A DNA stretch of 64,000 nt from Streptomyces nigrescens (GTDB lineage Bacteria > Actinomycetota > Actinomycetes > Streptomycetales > Streptomycetaceae). Shown here piece after piece: positions 51,116-58,859 of the stretch. Both the position numbers and the translations under genes were made by a program. Below the pieces are notes generated by a model. It was not told the origin of the DNA. It saw only the letters and a list, made by a program, of their open reading frames with translations, and did no database searches. The stretch is taken from contig AP026073.1 of the NCBI GenBank assembly GCA_024349765.1, positions 1 through 64,000 of the forward strand, given 5' to 3'. Positions within the stretch are counted from its first letter, which is position 1. Every line of letters starts with the position of its first letter.

Positions 51116-51346
51116 CAACGGCCAGTCTGCCTTGTCGCGCCCCCTTACGTCAGTAGGGGTCCGGACCGTGCACAAAGCCTCCTCGCCTGATGGTGCCGGG
51201 GGCGCCGGGGCGCATGGCAGGGGCGCGGAGGGTCGGCTTCCGTGCGCCCCTGGGGCAGTTGGTACGTGTCAGGGGCACGGGAGACGCGTGCGCGGGCAGG
51301 CCCGGCGGGCCGCCCGGGCCGCACCGCAGGTCTGCCTTCCGACTAG

Positions 51347-51361
51347 CTGACGGACCGTCAG
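51347..51361. promoter_or_regulatory. CTGACG palindrome, site 12
   Basis: CTGACG GAC CGTCAG is a perfect match. It lies 20 bp upstream of the amidohydrolase start at 51382, probably over the -10 region or the transcription start. Confidence 0.82.
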
Positions 51362-51381
51362 TTACGCGCTACCGTGACCGC

Positions 51382-52599
51382 ATGGAGACCTTCCCCAGGA
51401 TCATCTCGGTGGACGACCACACGGTGGAGCCCCCCACCGTCTGGCGGGACCGGCTCCCGTCGAAGTACCAGGACACCGGCCCCCGCATCGTCCGGGCACC
51501 GCTCGCGGAAATGACCTTCGTGGGCGGCAAGTTCGCCCCGAAGATGGGCGCCCCGGGGGACGACGGGCCGATAGCCGACTGGTGGGTCTACGAAGACCTG
51601 CACCGGCCGCTGACCCGCCTCGACACCGCCGTCGGCTACGCCCGCGACGACATCAAGCTCGAAGGCATCACGTACGAGCAGATGCGCCCCGGCTCCTACA
51701 GCGTCCCCGAGCGGCTCGCCGACATGGACGTCAATCACGTGCAGTCCGCCTTGTGTTTCCCCACCTTCCCCCGTTTCTGTGGCCAGACCTTCACCGAGGC
51801 CAAGGACCGCGAGCTCGGCCTGCTGGGGGTGCGCGCGTACAACGACTGGATGGTGGAGGAATGGTGCGGCCCGCAGGCGCAGGGCCGGCTGATCCCGCTC
51901 ACCCTCGTCCCCCTCTGGGACGCGGACCTGGCGGCCGCGGAAGTACGGCGCAACGCGGCCCGCGGCGTACGGGCGGTCTGCTTCAGCGAGATCCCGCCCC
52001 ACCTGGGGCTGCCCAGCATCCACACCGACTACTGGGACCCGTTCCTGCGGGCCTGCGACGAGACCGGCACGGTCATCGCCATGCACATCGGCTCGTCGTC
52101 GAAGATGCCCTCCACCTCGGCCGACGCGCCGCCCGCCGTCGGCTCGACGATCACCTTCGCCAACTGCTGCTTCTCGATGACCGACTGGCTGATGAGCGGC
52201 AAGTTCGACCGCTTCCCCCGGCTGAGGATCATGTACGCCGAGGGCCAGATCGGCTGGATCCCCTACATCCTGGAGCGCGCCGACGTCGTCTGGGAGGAGA
52301 ACCGCGGCTGGGGCGGCGTCGCCGACAAGGTCCTCCGGCCGCCCTCCGAACTCTTCGCCGAGCACGTTCACGGCTGCTTCTTCGACGACGCCTTCGGCCT
52401 GCGCAACCTGGACGCGATCGGCGTCGGCAACGTCCTGTACGAGACGGACTACCCGCACTCCGACTCCACCTGGCCCAAGTCGAGGGAGGTCGGCGAGGCC
52501 CAGATGGGCCACCTGCCGCCGGACGTGGTGGAACGCATCGTCCGCGGCAACGCGATCGACCTGCTCGGCCTGACGGCGGAGGGCCTCTGGGCGGGCTGA
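51382..52599 (+). CDS. Amidohydrolase family 2 metal-dependent hydrolase/decarboxylase
   Basis: The 405-aa TIM-barrel protein belongs to PF04909. It opens with METFPRIISVDDHTVEPP, where the first metal site reads DDH rather than HxH. Later landmarks are CFPTFPRFCGQTF, MHIGSSSKMPSTS and YETDYPHSDSTWP, the last carrying the catalytic Asp. Relatives include ACMSD-like decarboxylases and ring-opening hydrolases found in aromatic, terpene and steroid catabolism. ATG 51382 starts the homology; the longer frame to 51190 covers the operator. There is no clear Shine-Dalgarno, so a short or leaderless mRNA is likely. It is divergent from afsR. The reaction is unknown. Confidence 0.87.
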   Translation: METFPRIISVDDHTVEPPTVWRDRLPSKYQDTGPRIVRAPLAEMTFVGGKFAPKMGAPGDDGPIADWWVYEDLHRPLTRLDTAVGYARDDIKLEGITYEQMRPGSYSVPERLADMDVNHVQSALCFPTFPRFCGQTFTEAKDRELGLLGVRAYNDWMVEEWCGPQAQGRLIPLTLVPLWDADLAAAEVRRNAARGVRAVCFSEIPPHLGLPSIHTDYWDPFLRACDETGTVIAMHIGSSSKMPSTSADAPPAVGSTITFANCCFSMTDWLMSGKFDRFPRLRIMYAEGQIGWIPYILERADVVWEENRGWGGVADKVLRPPSELFAEHVHGCFFDDAFGLRNLDAIGVGNVLYETDYPHSDSTWPKSREVGEAQMGHLPPDVVERIVRGNAIDLLGLTAEGLWAG

Positions 52600-52688
52600 G
52601 CCGGAAGCCGTGAGTCCGTCCTGGCAGCCGCGCGGTACGGCCGCCGGGTTCCGGGCCGGGCGGAACGACGCCGGGCGCGGGCCCGGGG

Positions 52689-53453
52689 TCAGTACCGGTA
52701 CCCGGGCCAGTGCGGATCCTCCCAGCGGGCCTCGCCCGTGAGGCCGAGCAGCCGTACGCGGTGCAGCAGTTCCTCCGGAGCGCCCTGGGACCGCAGCCGG
52801 GCCGGCGCGTGCCGGACCAGCCAGCCGGTGAGCTCGGCACACAGCTCGTCCTCGCCCTCCCAGGCGTCCCAGGGCAGCTCGTCCCCGAGCAGGTCGTACG
52901 CCCAGCGGTCCACCGCCTCGGCCAGCCGCCGGTCGGCCACGGGCCCGGTCTGCGCCGCCCATGCCGCGAGCCACGGGGTGAGCGTGCCGGACGCCTCGGC
53001 GCAGCAGGCGAGGACCTCGTACGCGGGGACGGCGGCGCGGGGGTCCGTGAGCGTGTGTGCCCACCAGGCGCACAGGAACTCCCGCACCGCCGCGGCCTGC
53101 CCGTCCGGCCACGCCTGCCACCGCCCCCGGGCGAGCGCCCGGCCGACCTCCTCCATGCCGAAGAGCGGCTCGACCCGCCCGGCGACCAACTCCCCGGCGA
53201 GCTGCGGCAGGATCCGCCGCAGCACCTCCCCGGGAAACTCCCAGTCGACCGCCTTCCAGGTACGCCGCAGGAGATCGGGCTCCAGCACCACGTCCGCCAC
53301 CTTCAGCTGCGCCAGCTCCTCCGCGCTGCCCCAGTGGCAGTCACAGTTGTACTCGTCGGGATGGGCGGCCATCCCACGGAAGGTGCCGGCCAGCCCCTCC
53401 AGCGCGGCATCCAGCCGGAGCGGCGGACGGGGATCGATCACGTCGGCGCACAT
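52689..53453 (-). CDS. Conserved hypothetical protein
   Basis: I do not recognise a domain in this ~254-aa, acidic, Trp- and Leu-rich cytoplasmic protein. It begins MCADVIDPRPPLRLDAALEGLAGTF if ATG 53453 is used; a GTG at 53492 is the alternative and neither has a strong ribosome binding site. It shows no membrane segment, signal or metal motif, though there are several Cys (CDCHW near residue 37). Codon use is typical of the genome, supporting a real gene. It converges on the amidohydrolase and is divergent from the XRE regulator. Confidence 0.6.
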   Translation of the reverse strand: MCADVIDPRPPLRLDAALEGLAGTFRGMAAHPDEYNCDCHWGSAEELAQLKVADVVLEPDLLRRTWKAVDWEFPGEVLRRILPQLAGELVAGRVEPLFGMEEVGRALARGRWQAWPDGQAAAVREFLCAWWAHTLTDPRAAVPAYEVLACCAEASGTLTPWLAAWAAQTGPVADRRLAEAVDRWAYDLLGDELPWDAWEGEDELCAELTGWLVRHAPARLRSQGAPEELLHRVRLLGLTGEARWEDPHWPGYRY

Positions 53454-53674
53454 CGTGAACCGGCTTTCATGACTCCGCACACCGGCTCCCACCGGGCGAA
53501 GAGAGCGACCTTACCGGAGGGGTCCACCCCGCCACCCACCCCCGCAGACCGTCGCGCTGAGGGCCTGGCCGGTGAGCGGTTCGGGCGGAGCGGCAGGTTT
53601 TCCACAGGGATCACCACGCACGGCGACCCGCCCGTACTCTGAGAGTCACGAGATGGACAGAGAGGGGCAAGGCC

Positions 53675-54925
53675 GTGACGTCAGATGCCACTCCGGACCC
53701 GTACGCCGAGCCGGTGGTCTTCGGGCAGCGTATGCAGATCCTGCGGACCCGGAGGGGGATGAGCCGCACTGTCCTGGCCGGCCTGCTGGGGAAGTCGCCG
53801 AGTTGGGTCAAGCAGGTCGAGGGCGGACGGCTGCACATGCCCAAGCTGCCCACGATCTTGCGCATCGCGGAGGCTCTCCGCGTAGGGGACCTGGCCGATC
53901 TCACGGGTGACCAGTCGATGTCGGTCGGCCTCTTCGCAGGCCCCGGGCATGCCCGGCTGCCGCAGGTACGTGCTGCCCTGGACGCCTTTCCGCTGACCGC
54001 TCAGCAGGAGGCGCCGGCTCCCAGCCACCTCCGGGAACGCCTCACCCGTGCCTGGCGCGCCCGGCATTCCTCCCCGAATCACCGGGAGGTCATCGGCGCA
54101 CTTCTGCCGTCTCTCCTCCGGGACGCCCAACTCGCCGTGTTGCAGGCGGACTCCGCGCGGGAGCGGCGGGTGGCGCAAGGGTTGCTCTCGGAGGCGTACA
54201 GCCTCAGCCAGTTCTTCCTCGCGTACCAGCCGGACGCCTCCTTGCTCTGGCGAGTGGTGGAGCGCGGAATGATCGCAGCCCAGGAATCGGAGGACCCGCA
54301 CGTCATCGGGATGGCCGCCTGGCTGGCGACACAGGCGCACCGCGACAGCGGGCATGCGCATTTCGAGGCCGCGGATGCGGTGAATCTGGAGGCCCTCCGC
54401 TATCTCGAAGCCTTCCTGCCCGAGGCGAGCGACGACGTCCTCGCCATCGCCGGAGCGCTGCAGTTCGAAGCGGGGTACACCGCGGCGCGCCGGGGCGAAA
54501 CCGGAACCGCCTGGCGGTACTGGGACACGGCCCGCGCCGTGGCGGAGCGGCTCCCCGCCGACTACTACCACCCCATGACCTCGTTCTCCCGCGCCGTCAT
54601 AGGGGCCCACGCGGTCACGGTCGCGGTCGAGCTGCACGCGGGAGCGGAGAGCGTACGGCAGGCATCCGCGGCGGACGCGACGACGATTCCGTCCCGGCCG
54701 CGCCGGGCGCGGCATCGCATCGAGGAGGCCCGCGGCTATCAGCTCGACAGACAGGCGGAGGCCGCCCTCGCCGCTCTCGGCAAGGCGCACGAGGCGGCAC
54801 CGGAGACCGTCCGCTACAACGGCTACGCGCGGCGCATCGTGCTGGAAGAGACGGAGTCGAAGAGCCCGGCGCAGCGCCGTCGTGCCAGCGAACTGGCCGT
54901 GAAGATAGGGGTATTGGCCGCGTGA
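53675..54925 (+). CDS. XRE-family helix-turn-helix regulator with TPR-like sensor domain
   Basis: The 416-aa protein has a Cro/C1-type HTH at about residues 17-75 (MQILRTRRGMSRTVLAGLLGKSPSWVKQVEGGR, listed by position). It is followed by an all-helical region of tetratricopeptide style that in Streptomyces relatives senses small peptides or metabolites. GTG 53675 follows GAGGGG. It is followed by two short, coupled ORFs (55061 and 55186), a three-gene module common in streptomycetes. The targets are unknown. It has no CTGACG site. Confidence 0.85.
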   Translation: MTSDATPDPYAEPVVFGQRMQILRTRRGMSRTVLAGLLGKSPSWVKQVEGGRLHMPKLPTILRIAEALRVGDLADLTGDQSMSVGLFAGPGHARLPQVRAALDAFPLTAQQEAPAPSHLRERLTRAWRARHSSPNHREVIGALLPSLLRDAQLAVLQADSARERRVAQGLLSEAYSLSQFFLAYQPDASLLWRVVERGMIAAQESEDPHVIGMAAWLATQAHRDSGHAHFEAADAVNLEALRYLEAFLPEASDDVLAIAGALQFEAGYTAARRGETGTAWRYWDTARAVAERLPADYYHPMTSFSRAVIGAHAVTVAVELHAGAESVRQASAADATTIPSRPRRARHRIEEARGYQLDRQAEAALAALGKAHEAAPETVRYNGYARRIVLEETESKSPAQRRRASELAVKIGVLAA

Positions 54926-55060
54926 ACAGAGGGGTACAAACTGTGCCCCTTCCCCCTTCTTCGGGGTCCTACGGTCGTTCCTCGTACGACCGATGAGGAC
55001 CCCCGCGGCCGCATGCAGGGCGGCCCGGGGGCATGGCCAACCTGAGGAAAGCAGGTCGAC

Positions 55061-55189
55061 ATGCCGGACTGTATCGCCCGCATCTTCGAGTCGCTCGGGG
55101 AGCTGTTACCGCCCGCTTCCGGGCGGCCTCGGCCGGAAGGCGCGTACGTACCCACTCCGTCGCCCACCGTGGAGGTGGTCACGCGATGA
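55061..55189 (+). CDS. 42-aa micro-ORF with a TTA codon, coupled to the next gene
   Basis: ATG 55061 opens a 42-codon frame beginning MPDCIARIFESLGELLPPAS and ending VEVVTR. Its stop overlaps the start of the following gene (ATGA at 55186-55189). GAGGAAAG lies upstream. Codon 16 (55106-55108) is TTA, which in Streptomyces needs the bldA tRNA. Similar short MPDCIAR-type peptides accompany XRE/DUF pairs in this genus, to my recollection. If translated it would make expression of the next gene depend on bldA. Confidence 0.6.
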   Translation: MPDCIARIFESLGELLPPASGRPRPEGAYVPTPSPTVEVVTR

Positions 55190-55500
55190 ACCAGCCACCA
55201 CCGACGATCACGAGGCTGTTGCCGTGGACGACGCCCGAGGGGAAGACCTGCATTCTCGTCAGTGACGGCGGACCCCAGGGCGGCTTCTCGTTCCTGGCGG
55301 ACCGCTTTGAAGCCGTACAGCTGGAGATGGCGCTGGGGCTGATCGAGCACGCCGCCGACCTGCTCGCGGACAGCGAGGCGACGGACAAGGAGCTGCGGTT
55401 CCTGTGCTGCCAGTTGCGGGCCACATTGGTCGATGTCCACCGTGTCGCCGTCAGCCGGGGAGAACGGTTGGCCGGTGACAACGAGACGGTAGGCGAGTGA
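55186..55500 (+). CDS. Small conserved actinobacterial protein next to the XRE regulator
   Basis: The 104-aa protein starts at ATG 55186, ten bases after GGAGG and overlapping the micro-ORF stop. It begins MNQPPPTITRLLPWTTPEGK and has the compact core GGFSFLADRFEAVQLEMALGLIEHAADLLAD. It is soluble and mostly helical, with a CC pair near the C-terminus. Proteins of this kind sit beside XRE-family regulators in Streptomyces and may be their cognate partners. Function is unknown. Confidence 0.72.
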   Translation: MNQPPPTITRLLPWTTPEGKTCILVSDGGPQGGFSFLADRFEAVQLEMALGLIEHAADLLADSEATDKELRFLCCQLRATLVDVHRVAVSRGERLAGDNETVGE

Positions 55501-55591
55501 TCAACCCCCTTCGGGGTCTTGCCGCGCTCGTTCGGCGCGTTCTGCGTGCCCGAGCGAGCGCGGCTGCCGGCCTGCTGTTCCCATCCCTTGC

Positions 55592-55606
55592 CTGATGAAG
55601 CGCCAG
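55592..55606. promoter_or_regulatory. Weak CTGACG-type site upstream of the luciferase-like gene
   Basis: CTGATG AAG CGCCAG has two mismatches. It equals site 11 except for one base. It lies 42 bp upstream of site 13, centre to centre. It may be a decayed or auxiliary operator. Confidence 0.4.
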
Positions 55607-55633
55607 GCACGACGATGTCCGCGCGAGTCCGAG

Positions 55634-55648
55634 CTGACGGTGTGTCAG
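55634..55648. promoter_or_regulatory. CTGACG palindrome, site 13
   Basis: CTGACG GTG TGTCAG has one mismatch, with outer symmetry AG/CT adding two base pairs. It lies 29 bp upstream of the luciferase-like monooxygenase start at 55678. Confidence 0.75.
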
Positions 55649-55677
55649 CTATGGGAGGCATCCGGGCGGAGGCGGCG

Positions 55678-56643
55678 ATGGGTGAGGGCGGCGTGTGGCG
55701 GCCTGGGGGTGGCGGGCGGCTGGCGTACGGGATGCAGTTGCCGGTGCAGGCGCAGAGCAGGGTGTTCGCGGAGGAGTGGGAGGCCGGGGCGGGGCCGCGG
55801 GACCTGGTGGAGATCGCGCGGGCCGCGGACCGGGGCGGGTTCGCGTACGTCGCCTGCTGTGAGCATCTGGCGATCCCGCGGCGGCTGGCGGAGGCGATGG
55901 GGACCGTGTGGTACGACCCGGTGGCCACGCTCGCGCATCTGGCCGCGGTGACGGAGCGGGTGCGGCTGCTGAGCCATGTGGCGGTGGTCGCCTTCCGGCA
56001 TCCGCTGCTCACCGCGAAGCAGTACGCGACGCTCGACCGGTTGTCGGGCGGGCGGCTGATCCTGGGTGTGGGCGCCGGGCACGTGGCGGAGGAGTTCGAG
56101 GCGCTGGGGGTGGACTTCGCGCGGCGGGGCGCGGTGCTCGACGAGACGATCGATGCGCTGAAGGCGGCGCTCGGGCCGGAGGAGTTCCCCGAGTTCGTCG
56201 GCGAGCGGTTCGCGTTCGATGGGCTGGGGCAGGCGCCGCGGCCCGTACAGACGCCCCGGCCGCCGATCTGGGTGGGCGGCTCCTCGCCCGCCGCCGTACG
56301 CCGGGCCGCGGAGCGCGGGGACGGCTGGCTGCCGCAGGGGGACCGGCGGGAGCAGCTGCCCCGGCAGATCGCGACGCTCCGGGCGGCGCGGGAGGCGGCG
56401 GGGGTCACCGAACCGGTGGTGATCGGGGCGATCGCCGAGCCGGTGTACGTGGGGGAGCCGGGCTGGGACGTCGGGCGGCACACCGTCCGGGGCAAGCCGG
56501 AGGCGGTCGCCGAGTCGTTGCGGGCGTACGCGGAGATGGGCGTGCGGCAGATCCAGGTGCGGTTCCGCAGCCGGAGTCGGGCCGAACTCGTCGATCAGAT
56601 GGCGGCGTTCGGGGCGGAGGTCGCCCCACACCTCTGCGTGTGA
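55678..56643 (+). CDS. Luciferase-like (LLM class) F420/FMN-dependent oxidoreductase
   Basis: The 321-aa TIM-barrel flavoenzyme shows the LLM features LIARAADRGGFAYVACCEHLA-type N-terminal pattern, ATLDRLSGGRLILGVGAGHVAEEFEALGV in the middle, and RPPIWVGGSSPAAVRRAAERGDGW later (landmarks only). Members use F420 or reduced FMN to reduce or oxygenate substrates. ATG 55678 was chosen because GGAGG is seven bases upstream; ATG 55651 is possible. It forms an operon with the SDR 58 bp downstream and is preceded by operator site 13. The flavin reductase at 19916 could serve it if it uses FMN. Confidence 0.87.
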   Translation: MGEGGVWRPGGGGRLAYGMQLPVQAQSRVFAEEWEAGAGPRDLVEIARAADRGGFAYVACCEHLAIPRRLAEAMGTVWYDPVATLAHLAAVTERVRLLSHVAVVAFRHPLLTAKQYATLDRLSGGRLILGVGAGHVAEEFEALGVDFARRGAVLDETIDALKAALGPEEFPEFVGERFAFDGLGQAPRPVQTPRPPIWVGGSSPAAVRRAAERGDGWLPQGDRREQLPRQIATLRAAREAAGVTEPVVIGAIAEPVYVGEPGWDVGRHTVRGKPEAVAESLRAYAEMGVRQIQVRFRSRSRAELVDQMAAFGAEVAPHLCV

Positions 56644-56701
56644 CACGCGGCTTCGGCAGGGACACATGGCTCCGCACCTTCATCCAGTAGGGAGTACCGG
56701 C

Positions 56702-57487
56702 ATGGGCAAGCTCGACGGGCGGGTCGTTCTCATCACCGGGGCGGCGCGTGGGCAGGGTGAGCAGGAGGCACGGCTGTTCGCGGCGGAGGGGGCGCGGGTC
56801 GTGCTGGCCGACGTCCTCGACGAGCAGGGCGAGGCCGTCGCGAAGGAGATCGGCGAGGCCGCGCGCTACGTCCATCTGGACGTGAGCCAGGAGGAGCAGT
56901 GGGTGGCGGCGGTGGCGGCCGCCCGGCAGGCGTACGGGAAGGTCGACGGGCTGGTCAACAACGCCGGGATCCTGCGGTTCAACGAGCTGACCGCCACCCC
57001 GCTGGCCGAGTTCCAGCAGATCGTGCAGGTCAACCAGGTCGGGGCGTTCCTCGGGATCAAGACGGCCGCGCCGGAGATCGCGGCGGCCGGCGGCGGCACG
57101 ATCGTGAACACGGCGTCGTACACGGGTGTGACGGGGATGGCGTACGTCGGGGCGTACACCGCGACCAAGCACGCGATCGTGGGGCTGACCCGGGTCGCGG
57201 CGCTGGAGCTCGCGGCGAAGAGGATCCGGGTGAACGCCGTCTGCCCGGGCGCGATCGACACCGCCATGAGCAACCCCGCCCAGCTCGACCCCACGGCCGA
57301 CGCCGACGAGGCCGCGGCGGCGCTGGACGAGCTGTACCGCAAGCTGGTGCCGCTGGGGCGGGTGGGGCGGCCGGAGGAGGTCGCACGGCTCGCGCTGTTC
57401 CTGACGTCCGAGGAGGACTCGGCGTACATCACGGGACAGCCGTTCGTGGTGGACGGGGGCTGGCTGGCCGGGGTGAGCGTCCTCTGA
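56702..57487 (+). CDS. Short-chain dehydrogenase/reductase (classical)
   Basis: The 261-aa enzyme has the TGAARGQGEQEARLFA cofactor motif and NNAGIL. The catalytic Tyr-Lys pair is in YTATKHAIVGLTRVAALELA, and PGAIDTAMSN is followed by the C-terminal DGGWLAGV. In streptomycete catabolic clusters such enzymes act as hydroxysteroid-, cyclohexanol- or 3-hydroxyacyl-CoA dehydrogenases. ATG 56702 follows GGGAGTACCGGC. It is in the same operon as the luciferase-like gene. The substrate is not readable. Confidence 0.9.
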   Translation: MGKLDGRVVLITGAARGQGEQEARLFAAEGARVVLADVLDEQGEAVAKEIGEAARYVHLDVSQEEQWVAAVAAARQAYGKVDGLVNNAGILRFNELTATPLAEFQQIVQVNQVGAFLGIKTAAPEIAAAGGGTIVNTASYTGVTGMAYVGAYTATKHAIVGLTRVAALELAAKRIRVNAVCPGAIDTAMSNPAQLDPTADADEAAAALDELYRKLVPLGRVGRPEEVARLALFLTSEEDSAYITGQPFVVDGGWLAGVSVL

Positions 57488-57497
57488 CGCAGTTCAT

Positions 57498-57512
57498 CTG
57501 ATGCTGCGTCAG
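57498..57512. promoter_or_regulatory. CTGACG palindrome, site 14
   Basis: CTGATG CTG CGTCAG has one mismatch. It lies 11 bp after the SDR stop, 153 bp upstream of the next luciferase-like gene. Confidence 0.72.
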
Positions 57513-57575
57513 GTAATGCCGTCCGGTGCTCTTGACGGTGCTGGGCGGTGGTGGAACAGTCGGCGCAATCGAGAG

Positions 57576-57590
57576 CTGACGGTTCGTCAG
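57576..57590. promoter_or_regulatory. CTGACG palindrome, site 15
   Basis: CTGACG GTT CGTCAG is a perfect match. It lies 75 bp upstream of the luciferase-like gene at 57666, and 78 bp from site 14. Confidence 0.82.
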
Positions 57591-57665
57591 ATAGTCGTCG
57601 GGCGGGCGCCCCGGACACGCGCGCCGGGGCCCGCCGGGCGGCGGATACAGGGACGGTGATCCACT

Positions 57666-58790
57666 GTGGAATTCGGCCTCTTCGTACAGGGATACGTGGG
57701 CAAGCGGGCCAGGACCGACCCGCTCGCGGAGCACAAGGCGCTGATGGAGGAGACCGAGTACGTCATCCAGGCGGACGCCTCCGGGTTCAAGTACGCCTGG
57801 GCGTCGGAGCACCACTTCCTGGAGGAGTACTCCCACCTCTCCGCCAACGACGTCTTCCTCGGCTACCTCGCCCACGCGACCGGGCGGATCCACCTCGGGT
57901 CCGGGATCTTCAACCCGTTGGCGCAGGTCAACCACCCGGTGAAGGTCGCCGAGAAGGTCGCGATGCTCGACCACCTCTCCGAGGGGCGCTTCGAGTTCGG
58001 CAGCGGGCGGGGCGCCGGTTCGCACGAGATCCTCGGCTTCCTGCCGGGCATCACGGACATGAACCACACCAAGGAGATCTGGGAAGAGACCATCGCCGAG
58101 TTCCCGAAGATGTGGCTCCAGGAGGAGTACCCCGGGTTCCAGGGCAAGCACTGGCAGCTGCCGCCCCGGAAGGTCTTCCCCAAGCCGTACGGGGCCTCGC
58201 ACCCGGCGATGTGGTACGCGGCCGGGTCGCCGTCCTCGTACGCGATGGCGGCCCGGAAGGGGCTGGGCGTGCTCGGCTTCAGCGTCCAGAAGGTCGGCGA
58301 CATGGAGTGGGTGCTGGAGCAGTACAAGACGGCGATCCGGGACGCCGAGCCGGTGGGCGACTTCGTCAACGACAACGTGATGGTGACGTCGACGGCGATC
58401 TGCGCCGAGACGCACGAGAAGGCGGTGCAGATCGCCGTCGACGGCGGGCTCAACTACCTGCAGTCGCTGGTGTTCCGGTACCACGACACCTTCCCGCGGC
58501 CGGACGGCATTCCGGAGTGGCCCGAGCTGCTGCCGGACTACACCGCCGAGATCATCGAGCTGCTGATCGCCGAGGAGCTGATGATCTGCGGCGACCCCGA
58601 CGAGGTGCTCGGGCAGTGCAAGCGCTGGGAGCAGGCCGGTGCCGACCAGCTGAGCTTCGGCCTGCCGATCGGCATCCCGTACGAGGACACCATGAACACG
58701 ATCAAGCTGATCGGGGAGCACGTCATCCCGAAGATCGATACGGACCCGGTGCACCGGACGACCCGGTTCCGCCAGGCGGACGGCACCTGA
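57666..58790 (+). CDS. Luciferase-like (LLM class) flavin-dependent monooxygenase
   Basis: The 374-aa bacterial-luciferase-type protein begins MEFGLFVQGYVGKRARTDPLAEHKAL. It carries YAWASEHHFLEEYSHLSAND with the His pair typical of FMN-dependent alkanal and Baeyer-Villiger type LLM enzymes. RFEFGSGRGAGSHEI follows. It would insert oxygen using reduced FMN from a reductase, possibly the one at 19916. GTG 57666 is preceded by GGGACGGTGATCC rather than a strong Shine-Dalgarno. It heads a probable operon with the amidohydrolase and aldehyde dehydrogenase, under operator sites 14 and 15. Confidence 0.88.
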   Translation: MEFGLFVQGYVGKRARTDPLAEHKALMEETEYVIQADASGFKYAWASEHHFLEEYSHLSANDVFLGYLAHATGRIHLGSGIFNPLAQVNHPVKVAEKVAMLDHLSEGRFEFGSGRGAGSHEILGFLPGITDMNHTKEIWEETIAEFPKMWLQEEYPGFQGKHWQLPPRKVFPKPYGASHPAMWYAAGSPSSYAMAARKGLGVLGFSVQKVGDMEWVLEQYKTAIRDAEPVGDFVNDNVMVTSTAICAETHEKAVQIAVDGGLNYLQSLVFRYHDTFPRPDGIPEWPELLPDYTAEIIELLIAEELMICGDPDEVLGQCKRWEQAGADQLSFGLPIGIPYEDTMNTIKLIGEHVIPKIDTDPVHRTTRFRQADGT

Positions 58791-58859
58791 GCCCAGCCGC
58801 TGACGGGACCGGCACCGCGCCGGCCGCGAGCCGGCAACCGAGGGGAGGCAATCGCCGTC

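Noticed and set aside
51142-51160. CCCCTTAC/GTAGGGG near-palindrome in the afsR upstream region, containing a TGACG half-site on the minus strand
   Set aside because: The arms pair only with a bulge, and the TGACG half-site lacks its partner at the required spacing.
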